From Cacajao melanocephalus (lineage: Eukaryota > Chordata > Mammalia > Primates > Pitheciidae): a stretch of 64,000 bases of DNA. Positions within the stretch are counted from its first letter, which is position 1. The number at the start of each line of letters is the position of its first letter. Positions 55,060 to 64,000 of the stretch are shown piece by piece. The DNA lies in the NCBI GenBank assembly GCA_963573385.1, contig CAUYLG010026969.1, positions 124,001 to 188,000 on the forward strand. The letters run 5' to 3'. The notes beneath the pieces were generated by a model. That model made no database searches. It was not told the origin of the DNA and saw only the letters and a program-made list of their open reading frames with translations. Made by a program: the position numbers and the translations under genes.

Positions 55060-55248
55060 GGAAGTCACCCCTTTCTTGAAGTGCCCTCTTTGGCTTATGT
55101 AACCATGAACTTAACTAAATTCTAGGCAAGAAAAGTGAGCCTGGCCCTAGGCAAAGTCACCTTAAAGGGAAGAGATGTCTCCCTGCCAGCAGGACTTGGC
55201 TATAATCTAATTGAAAATGTTAACATATTTAAATAAAGAATGTTGTCA

Positions 55249-55597
<349 letters not shown>

Positions 55598-56079
55598 CTA
55601 AGCACCATCCTGGAAAGAGTGATTCAGCCATCAGATTCGGAGTAGTCCAGGAGTGCTGGCAAGGCTGCCCGTAGCAAAGAGGTGGGGGTAGAAGATTGTT
55701 GCCAAGAAGAGTTTTCTGGACCCATTGGCATGGCTCTTATTGCAGATGGCCAGATGCCATTAAAGATACAGATCCTCCAGTTACGTTGTGCATTCATACG
55801 TTGACATTATGATTCTGATGTGGCTTCGGGGAGAGAATGTGCTAGATACGTAGACACGAATTTTCAGTCTGAGTGACAGTTCAATATTTATGATACATTG
55901 ATATTTATGTATTAGGGCTTTGTAGTTCAGAAGTTTGTGAACTTTGTTGGCAGGAATGATTATTTCCAAGATACAGCTTTGGAGCCTGCAAAGCCCAGGC
56001 CCACCTCCCTGTCAGCCTTCTCCATGTATATCTCAGCATTGTGAAACCTCCACATTTAGTAAGGTAGAATCACATGCTG

Positions 56080-56230
56080 TTTGTTAGATCTGAAAGGGAC
56101 CTGATGCAGCATCCAGTCCAAGCCCCCCTTTTCCAGATGAGAAAGCTGAGGTTCACAGATGTGGAGAACTTAGTCGACTGACAGTTGACAGCTTGCTAGC
56201 GGTGAGAATCTGGGTCCGAGCCCAGGTCGG
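56080..56230. repeat. MIR-like relic
   Basis: gaaagggacctgatgcagcatccagtccaa...agatgagaaagctgagg. Confidence 0.5.
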
Positions 56231-57129
56231 TGCTGTCCAGAATGTCCCGACCTTTTCTGGCATAGACACATTCAGGATGTATTTCCCCAAATCACCGCAT
56301 TCCCTCACGCCTACAGTAGGGATGGTCATCAGGTGTCACCAAGTGCTATGTCTTGGATCTCTGAGTCCAGGTTATTGGTGCAGGAGCAAAGAAAAGATGA
56401 AAAGCTGAACTCAATTTACTCCTTCCTGCCTGGGAAGTGCGTGTGTGTGGGGGTGGAGAAGGGTATTGAGAGGGATCCTGTTTGACTCATTGGAGCAAAT
56501 TAATGGAAGGGGAAATGGGTTGCTCAGGTGTGTGAAGAGCCCCTCAGCTTCCCCAGTACTCCTGCTACCACCAATCGAATGGACAACATGAGGTCTGCAC
56601 CGTCAATAGTGACCTGGACGGATTTTTGAGGAAAGAGATGGAAGGAATCCAGGGGTCTCTGGCAGTTCAGGATAGAAACCACACCTTGTTATCTCTGCTT
56701 TCTTCAGGTAAACTTGGAGTCTGAGCACTCCGGATCTGGGAGACTGTTAGGAGTTTGAGAGCAGTGGAGGCCAACGGAGGTGTTTTGAAGGCAGCAAAAG
56801 CCCCTGAAATTCTTGGGTCCTGCCATCCTGAGACTGGGGTGCGAAGGAAGAGGCTACCCCATTCCCCATCTCCCTGTCTTCCCACTTGTCTTCCTAACAT
56901 CACTGTTTCTTTCTTTAGTTTCTTTTATCTTTTACTAGGAAGGGCCTGGGAAGGGCTGTGTGCCGTGTCCAGCTGTTCTTGTGACAACCCCCAGCCCCTT
57001 TCATCATTTCTTCCCGTGCCCTGACTCCCTCCCCATCCTCTTCCTCCCCCCCCCAACAATGGTCTCTCCCAATGCTCAGTGGCGCGGGGTTGGGGGGGGG
57101 GTGGAGGCGGGGCTGGAGTTGGGGGGGCA

Positions 57130-57241
57130 GGTCTGCATTGCCGCTTCCTTGGTACCCGGAGCAGTCGCCGCTGCCGCCTCCGCCCGCGGCCGGGACCCCC
57201 CGTCCTCGCCCGGGACTCCTGACAGGGGGATCCCAGCCCAG
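57130..57241 (+). promoter_or_regulatory. SV2A: SV2A first (non-coding) exon and core promoter
   Basis: GC-rich, CpG-dense block ending cccagcccag|gtgaga, a good donor at 57242 that pairs with the acceptor at 60801. Just upstream (57085-57130) are long G runs. The exact start site is not visible. Confidence 0.6.
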
Positions 57242-57438
57242 GTGAGACCCCTCTCTTAGTCTCTCACCTCTACCCCGCCCCTGGCAGAAGCATCTTTGCC
57301 TTGCCTTGCAGCCATTTTATACTCCGATGCTTTGCTTATGGGGAGGGTGACGGACCCCTCTCGGGGTGAGGGGTGTTGGTGGGTTGGGTTGGTGGTGGGT
57401 TGGGGTTGGACATTTCTTTCAGTTGTGCTCTTCAGGTG

Positions 57439-57461
57439 ACACACACACACACACACACGTA
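57439..57461. repeat. (CA)n microsatellite, SV2A intron 1
   Basis: acacacacacacacacac run. Confidence 0.95.
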
Positions 57462-59060
57462 TGTATAATATTGGTGAATGGGAGGAGGGGTGTTTTTCTC
57501 TACCTTAACCGAGTCCCCAGTATCCTCTTCGGAGATGAACGTGGTGGGGGTGTTGTGAGGTGGGATGGGGTTCCCTCAGACTCCTATCCCCCCCTCACCT
57601 TGACGTCCCCCCACCACCAGGATGAATGATAAATGACCTTGGCTGGGGCCGAAGAACGGATGCTGCCCCAGTGTGCGCGCCTGGACTTGGGTGGGTGTGG
57701 GGGGAGCCGGGGAAGAAGGGCAGGTGAAGGATGGAGGGAAGGGGAGTGGAGAATGGAAACACTGGGGAGACGGAGATCGAGAGCAGCTAGGTGTTGGAGG
57801 CATGGGTGGCGGGGGCTGGCGGCAGTTGCTCCAGGGTAGGGGGAAGGGGTGTTGAATGAAGGTGGGTACTTGTCTAGCAGCAGGACCAAGGGTGGGGGAG
57901 GTGCTCAGAGCAGCGGTTTAGTCACTTCTGGGGGCTTTTCCCTTATTCCGGAGCGAGGCGAGATGGAGTGTGGGGGGTCGCTGCAAATGCTGATAGGGGC
58001 GGTCTCTGCCTGCGCGTGCGGAGGTCTCTCCCTGCGTCCCCCTCCCTGCCTCTTCGTATTCCTCAGTGTGCATTCTCAGGTGACACCTTCATTTTTATCC
58101 CTCGGAACTGTGGGTGCTCCCATCTTCCTAACCCTGGGGAGGATGTGGGGAGGGGAGGCGCAGCCTCGATGGTCCTGGGTGGGGGGCTGAGGTTCAGTGA
58201 CCCGGCTGTCATGGGGAAGGAGTGCTCCCGCACTCCCCACATTCCACCCCCGCCCCCACTGACGCGTTGATAAGTGACAGCTTTTTAATGACCTTGTCAC
58301 CTGTGAGCTAGGAGGGCCTGGGGATCTGGGTGGCCCCCAGAGTCAGGGGCTTTGACTGGAAGGAGGGTGGGGGGTTCCGGACCCTCCTCGGATCCGGGGC
58401 TGGATAAGCTGTTCTGAAAGGAAGCATTTGCTCTAGAGTCCCCTGCCTGTCTCCACCCTCTGCAGAAAATCTGGGCACATTTTTTCCTGTCAGGTGAAGT
58501 CAGCTAGCCTTAAAGGACCTTGTAACCCTGCACCCTGTCTCCTTTAACCTCCACCTCTCCAAGTCTTGTCTCTCTCCCACAGGCTTAGCCACCCTGTGCT
58601 GTTTTTGGGGCTAAAAATAGCACCGCTTCCTCACCAGGTCAAAGAATTTGTCTTCTTTCTCTGTCTCCTGACCTCCTGGGCTTGCTGGCCCTGGGGGAGC
58701 TGGCTGTTGAGCCCTCACATCCCTCTGTGGCTGTGGAAACCTTCTCCGCCCTGCATGCCCCTCTCAGGGGGAAATAGGGTCAGCAAACAGGATCTGGGTC
58801 CTGCCTCCTTCGGGGCGGAGGGGAGATTCTGGTTAGGAAAGAGGGGAGAGCTAGCAAATTGCCATGCGCTGAGGGGATCCCGCAGTGCCAGCTCTTTCAT
58901 GGGGGATGGTTGGGCCCTGAACCATGAAGAAAAGGTGACATAGGGGTCACTGCTTCTGGTCACCGTGGTCCACTGCTTACATCTGTCCTGAAGGGGTAAG
59001 GCCCTGCTGGCCAGGGCTGTTCTCTGAGCCACACAGCATTGCTTACCCTCTTCTACCAGG

Positions 59061-59112
59061 GTGTATGTGTGTGCATGTGCGTGTGTGCGTGTGTGTGTGT
59101 GCATGTGTGTGA
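59061..59112. repeat. GT/GC-rich alternating tract, SV2A intron 1
   Basis: gtgtatgtgtgtgcatgtgc pattern over about 50 bases. Confidence 0.9.
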
Positions 59113-59789
59113 CATTTAATGAAGGCCCTGGATGGGTGGGAGCACTAGAGGTGGGATATTTTTAGGGGGATGATTTCTGATCAGAATCTACGCCTGCTTC
59201 CTCTGCTCCTATGAAGGAAGGGGGGCTATCCTATGCCTTCCTCTGGAGAATGTCTCTTTTGGGGGGCGACACCCAAACCCCCTTTATTCTACATCTGCCT
59301 CCTACGCAATGCGGTGTTTATGGACTGCTTCCTTGACTCCTGGAGGAGGAACAGAAAGGATTAAGGGGGATTAGGAAGGGAACGCCTGGAGGGATGAGAT
59401 GCAACTATGGGCCTTAGACCCTTATGTTGGAAATGCGTGCCTTGCATCAGTCATTTCCGTTCTCACCCCCATCAGTGGAAGGGGACCCATCTATGTCATT
59501 CTGAGGCAAGGTGGCAGTGGACTGTCATCACCTCTTTCTTAGCTTTTGATCTTTCTTCCAGTTTACTTGGGTTCCAGGTCCCCCTTTTCTGGGTCTTTCC
59601 TTGTTTTTCTGGAGGTAGCTAATGTGGGTCCAGCTGTTGGAATTAGTTGACACATAGACAGAGGGGTCTTAGGACTCTGTTTTGCAAGGATGCTGGGCAA
59701 CGGCATCTAAGTACGACCCCCGTGGCCCCTTGCTGCTTCCTGCTACTTTCCTATTTTCAACATAACGGGAAGGAAGGAAATTAACACAG

Positions 59790-60290
59790 AGTATCTACTG
59801 TGCGATTACATTCTCACACCAACTCCAAGAAACAGTCTCACAATTTAGTTATCTCCGATTACAATATATGGACACTGAGGCTTAGGTGACCGAGATCAGT
59901 TAGTAAGTGGCGGACTTGGGATTCATCTTAGGTCACCTCTAGTGGTCATGTGCTTTGCCCTGAACCAGCATTCTACTTGCCAGTATCCCTTTCTGCTCCT
60001 CATTCAAAAGAGCATCCAAGACGGCTTTCGTTTGGGGACCTTATGAGGTAGTATAGGGCATTTCACTATATTACTGTCACCACAAAAGTAATCGCTAATA
60101 TTTATTCATCACTTTTATGTGCCAGGTGACTTGCGGTGAGGAGCATAGATACATTCTGTCATTCAGTCCTTACTTTCCTCTTTTAAAATAAGGAGAAACT
60201 GAGGCTTGGTCCCTTAGCTACTATCTGCCAAAACAGGAAGTCAAACCCACGTTTGTGACTCTGGAAGCTGAGCTTTTACCCGTTAGGTTA
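59790..60290. repeat. Two MIR relics in SV2A intron 1
   Basis: 59790-59950 (gacactgaggcttaggtgac) and 60080-60290 (ggagaaactgaggcttgg). Confidence 0.6.
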
Positions 60291-60801
60291 TGTTGAGAGA
60301 AATCCCTCCTTGTTGAGGCCTGTAATCATGGAACCTGAGGGAAGGACAGTGGAAGCCTCACCTTCAGATGCCGGCAGCCGACTGACGGCCACAGGTTGGA
60401 GGGTTTGTCCTCTTACACATTCTCCTCAACTCCACCTCCAGTAAAGAAGAGAATTCTGGTTTCTCATATTTCCTGCTTAGTTCTTTGCAGGTTGGTGATG
60501 AAGCAAGGGCTGGGGTGGGTTCGGGGTTAGGAGAAGGGAGGGCTCAGGGTACGTGACTGTGACTCTGGAGCAAATTCCACAGGCCAGGCCTCCAAGGTCA
60601 ACGTAAGGGGACTTCTATGCGAGCGACCCAGTTGGCCCAGATAGCCATCCCGTTTTAGTGTGTGGACCGGAGCCTAATGCAAGAAGACCATCTCTGAACC
60701 ACATGGTCCAGACGGGGCTCTGGGCTGACAGGCTTTATATTGGCCTTCTTCACCATCTTAGGACTCACAACTTCCTTTTTCTCTCTGTTATTTTTTTCTA
60801 G

Positions 60802-61151
60802 GTCTCTGGAGGCTTGTGGAAGAGAAGCAGGCGATCCTTCCTGAGTTATCCTGGCTTAGCCCCCCAGCCTGGCTCCCCTTCCCCTTCCCATCCCCCGGCT
60901 CCCCATCTCCCTTTCCCATCCACACAACTGAACTGGGCATCGGTATCAAAGCTCCTCTCCCTCCTTTTCTCTCCTAGGCACTCATTGGCTAGGACCTGTT
61001 TGCTCTTTTTTTGGTGCCTAAAGATACTGGAACACACTTCCATCTAAGTAACTGGGGGAGGGGTCTTTTTGACTCTACGAGTCGGTGAGCAAAAAGCTGA
61101 AAAAGCAGCAGGAGGTGGAGGAGACCCGGTGAGGTGCCCCAGAGCCCCATC
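60802..61151 (+). other. SV2A: SV2A exon 2, 5' UTR part
   Basis: Acceptor tttttttctag ends at 60801. I see no ATG between here and the coding start at 61152, so there is no uORF in this exon. Confidence 0.75.
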
Positions 61152-61773
61152 ATGGAAGAGGGCTTCCTAGACCGAGCAGCTTTCATCCGTGGGGCCAAAG
61201 ACATCGCTAAGGAAGTCAGGAAGCACGCGACCAAGAAGGTGGTGAAGGGCCTGGACAGAGTCCAGGACGAGTATTCCCGAAGATCCTACTCCCGCTTTGA
61301 GGAGGAGGAGGATGATGACGACTTCCCTGCCCCCACTGATGCCTATTACCGAGGCGAAGGAACCCAGGACGAGGAGGAAGGTGGCGCGTCCAGTGATGCT
61401 ACTGAGGGCCATGACGAGGATGATGAGATCTATGAAGGGGAATATCAGGGCATCCCCCGGGCAGAGTCTGGGGGCAAAGGCGAGCGGATGGCAGATGGGG
61501 CGCCCCTGGCTGGAGTAAGGGGGGGCTTGAGCGATGGGGAGGGTCCCCCTGGGGGCCGGGGGGAGGCACAACGTCGGAAAGAACGAGAAGAACTGGCCCA
61601 GCAGTACGAAGCCATCCTACGGGAGTGTGGCCACGGCCGCTTCCAGTGGACGCTGTACTTTGTGCTTGGTCTGGCGCTGATGGCTGATGGCGTGGAGGTC
61701 TTCGTGGTGGGCTTCGTGCTGCCCAGCGCTGAGAAAGACATGTGCCTATCCGACTCCAACAAAGGCATGCTAG
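61152..61773 (+). CDS. SV2A: SV2A coding exon 2
   Basis: Residues 1-207. The start ATG is in atcATGg; donor gtgaga follows at 61774. Covers the whole cytoplasmic N-terminus and helix 1. Confidence 0.97.
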
Positions 61774-63207
61774 GTGAGACATGGGGGGCGCCAGTCCTAT
61801 CCCCTCAACAATGGGAACCTCTTTGCTCCTGAAAATTGCTCTTATCCTTACCACTGGGTTCCCTGGGACCCTGCACCCAAGACGTTCCCACAGGGATCAG
61901 GGTTCCTCTGCAGAGTCTCCCCTCACTCACTCCCTCTTCTTGGCCTTGAATGTGAAAGGGGGGCTTGTGGGAGGGCAGCTGGGGCTTGGGTCGGTGGTGG
62001 GTGGTGGTCTGCCTCATTCTGCAGGAGGGGGCTGTGGTGTGACGGTCCCTAACATTTAATGTTTCTTCACAGCTTTCCCTTTTGGTATCCGTTCCCTTTC
62101 TCTGACTGGGGAACAAGAAGCCAGTGTCCACACTCCCTGGTATAAGTGGGGAGAGTCAGTTTAGGGTGGTCGGGGAGGGAGAGGTCCTGGATCTTCTACA
62201 GCAGAAAAGCTGGTTAGAGTTTCTCTCAGTCAGACAGGAGTTTCCAGGGACAGGATGTGGTCTTTGATGGCCCTCCATGACAGGGACCCTGAGGAGGAAA
62301 CGCATAGACTCACAGAGAAAGAATCTAGGCCTTACTCTGCCACCAAATTGCCATGGGGTCTTGGACAGGTCTCTTCCGGGGCTTGGTTTGGGCATGGGAA
62401 AATGCAAAGTTTGGAGTAGATGATTTTAAAGATTAATTCCAGCTCTGGTTTTAGGAAGGAAGTAAAAAACAAGAGAGTTTTTGGACCAGAAATGTTGAGA
62501 CTGGAAGGAGTAAAGGATGGATTTTGTGGGGGGTGGGGAGGATTTCCTGGGAAGATGAAAGGAACTGGAGCCCCTTTTCCAAGGAACAAATGAGAGCTCT
62601 CCTGCTGCTTCCAGGGCGTGAAGGCGGGGAGAACGGAGAGGACCCGGGGTGGTCTGGGATCCTAGGCAGACCCATTTCTCCTTCAAAGTGAGCCAGGGGT
62701 AAGGGTGTCACTGTGTGTGTGTGCGTGTGTGCGTGTGCGTGTGTGTGTGTGTCAGAGTGAGACAGAGTGAGAAATGAGACGGAGAGAGGGGAGAGGGCAG
62801 GGTTGCAGGTTCTCCCGTATCTTCGTTCCTGCCTTTGAACCCCTGGCCTGTAGAGATGACCTTGTATCTTTGCTCACACGATTCATTTTCTCTCACTTGC
62901 TGTAATCTCTGGGTAGACTTAGCTTCTAGAAGTTCTTCAGCTCCTTCAGCTCCTGCGGTGCTCATCTCCTGGGAGAAGGGAGTGTGTCTGCTCATGCCCC
63001 TCCGACTGTTCTCCTCCTCCTTCCAGGCCTCATCGTCTACCTGGGCATGATGGTGGGAGCTTTCCTCTGGGGAGGTCTGGCCGACCGGCTGGGTCGGAGG
63101 CAGTGTCTGCTCATCTCGCTCTCCGTCAACAGCGTGTTCGCCTTCTTCTCATCTTTTGTTCAGGGTTATGGCACTTTCCTCTTCTGCCGCCTCCTTTCTG
63201 GGGTTGG
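61152..63207 (+). CDS. SV2A: SV2A synaptic vesicle glycoprotein 2A, N-terminal part (continues beyond window)
   Basis: Twelve-helix major-facilitator-like protein of synaptic vesicles, the binding target of levetiracetam. Coding exons 61152-61773 and 63027-63207 give about 267 residues of a protein I recall as 742 long. Visible parts are a cytoplasmic N-terminus (1-169) with MEEGFLDRAAFIRGAKDIA, an acidic cluster (FEEEEDDDDFPAP; EGHDEDDEIYEGEYQG) and a basic stretch (RRKEREELAQQ). Helix 1 (about 170-190) carries LALMADGVEVFVVGF. Helices 2-3 flank the MFS signature GGLADRLGRRQ. It is truncated by the window edge, not broken. Confidence 0.97.
62320..62450. repeat. MIR-like relic in SV2A intron 2
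   Basis: cttactctgccaccaaattgcc...cttggacaggtctcttcc. Confidence 0.5.
62712..62753. repeat. (GT)n with GC interruptions, SV2A intron 2
   Basis: tgtgtgtgtgcgtgtgtgcg pattern. Confidence 0.95.
63027..63207 (+). CDS. SV2A: SV2A coding exon 3
   Basis: Residues 208-267. Acceptor cctccttccag, donor gtgagt. Begins GLIVYLGMMVGAFLWGG and ends FLFCRLLSGVG. Confidence 0.97.
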
Positions 63208-64000
63208 GTGAGTGTCCGCTTCTTAAGCCCCTTGAGGGCAGGACTGTGCCTTGGTCACTGTTGTATGTTTAGGGCGCAGCACAGTGCCAGGCACACCGAA
63301 TGCACCTTCCATCTGTGTGAGTTGATGGATGAATGAGTTCCTTCCTCCCCTAACCATCTTCAGGCCAGCTTCTCCCTGCCCAAGACGTGTCTGCTGCTGT
63401 CCAGAATGCTGTTCCACGTCAGCCCACTCCTGAGTCCTCCACCCCACCTCTAGTTCCATTTTTGAGCCTGCCTCCACGAAGAGTCCTAGTGGGCCTCAGC
63501 CCCACCCCTGGGCTCCTGTGGACCTAGAGTTACCCCCTACTGGAGTCTACACATTTCCTGCTTTCCACAACAAACCTTGCTAACACCTACACCTGCCAGA
63601 ACCCCGACGCCTTGCCCGCAGCGCCCCTTTACTATTGCAAGCATGGCAGGCACGCTTTCTCTGCCTCAACTCCAAGCTCCTTTCTGGCCACTCCCACAAC
63701 ATCTGCCCTTGGAGTCCTTTTGCTTGCCTTTTTTCTCTGGAGAGTTCTCCTTTTTTCTGCAATTATCTTCCCTCCCTTCCAACTCCGTAAGTCATTTTCA
63801 AGACTTAAGATTTGCTCCTTCCCTTTCCCTGAGACCCGCTTGCCTATTTCCCATGGTCCCAAGGATGGGTCTTGGTGGCTGGCCCAGAGGGGAGCTTGTA
63901 GGGCTTTCTGTGTGAGATGGAGTCTCTTCAAAGCCTGGAAGATGAAAGGGCCTCGAACCCAGAGCAGTGGGGCAGGGACCAGGACTCTGGTCATTTGCTG
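63208..64000 (+). other. SV2A intron 3 (start)
   Basis: An L2 3' end at about 63225-63340. The rest is pyrimidine-rich unique sequence with no coding exon that I recognise. Confidence 0.6.
63225..63340 (-). repeat. L2 3' end
   Basis: gagggcaggactgtgccttgg...cagcacagtgccaggcac. Confidence 0.65.

Larger units (their letters stand above)
57242..60801 (+). other. SV2A intron 1
   Basis: Almost free of young repeats; G-rich in its first kilobase. Holds a (CA)n run at 57440, a GT/GC run at 59061-59112 and MIR relics at 59790-59950 and 60080-60290. The low Alu density contrasts with OTUD7B and suggests regulatory constraint (inference). Confidence 0.7.
61774..63026 (+). other. SV2A intron 2
   Basis: A MIR-like relic (62320-62450) and a (GT)n run (62712-62753). 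Otherwise unique. Confidence 0.7.

Noticed and set aside
57849..58270. Open frames of about 100 codons in the first part of SV2A intron 1
   Set aside because: G-rich sequence is poor in stops. No splice-bounded coding pattern or known family.
59061..59112. GT-rich run in SV2A intron 1 as a regulatory element
   Set aside because: An ordinary dinucleotide microsatellite; nothing in the sequence shows regulation.
62975..63026. Possible third exon relic: gtgtctgctcat before SV2A exon 3 also occurs inside exon 3
   Set aside because: Only about 12 exact bases plus loose similarity; too short to separate from chance by eye.

Overview
The window is primate nuclear DNA. Roughly fifty Alu elements, many with readable target-site duplications, sit in introns and intergenic spacers beside older MIR, L2, L1M and hAT relics. 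Four protein genes all run left to right on the + strand: OTUD7B, MTMR11, SF3B4 and SV2A. I recognise this as the human 1q21.2 gene order read in reverse complement. The proteins differ from the human ones as I remember them (for example in OTUD7B exon 12 and at the MTMR11 C-terminus), so a non-human simian, probably a catarrhine, is more likely than human. That species call is from memory and was not computed.

Layout. 1-6631 is the 5' intron of OTUD7B, whose first exon lies outside the window. 6632-31371 holds eleven coding exons of OTUD7B; they join to exactly 843 codons plus a stop, with catalytic Cys194 and His358 in place. 31372 to about 37785 is a long 3' UTR with several poly(A) signals. 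38899-45937 is MTMR11, 17 coding exons, 703 codons, a myotubularin-family pseudophosphatase. 47943-53365 is SF3B4, 6 exons, 424 codons, a core U2 snRNP splicing factor with two RRMs and a Pro/Gly/His-rich tail. 57130-57241 is the probable non-coding first exon of SV2A; its first two coding exons are at 61152-61773 and 63027-63207, and the gene runs off the right edge. Exon joins were set by GT/AG sites, reading phase and protein continuity. All three complete CDSs come out divisible by three.

The genes do not form one pathway: they are a deubiquitinase, a phosphoinositide pseudophosphatase, a splicing factor and a synaptic vesicle transporter-like protein. I found no prokaryote-like system, CRISPR array, tRNA or rRNA, and no new gene.

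The observations most worth checking are these. (a) A decayed partial copy of the OTUD7B terminal coding exon lies in the intron just before that exon. (b) A decayed partial copy of MTMR11 exon 13 lies in MTMR11 intron 15. (c) The MTMR11 stop looks like a frameshift relative to a conserved C-terminus still readable in the next frame. (d) Two uORFs precede the OTUD7B start, one overlapping it as ATGA. (e) A strong-looking competing splice acceptor before MTMR11 exon 9 would give an immediate stop. (f) Several perfect hairpins lie at Alu borders or in the MTMR11 3' flank.
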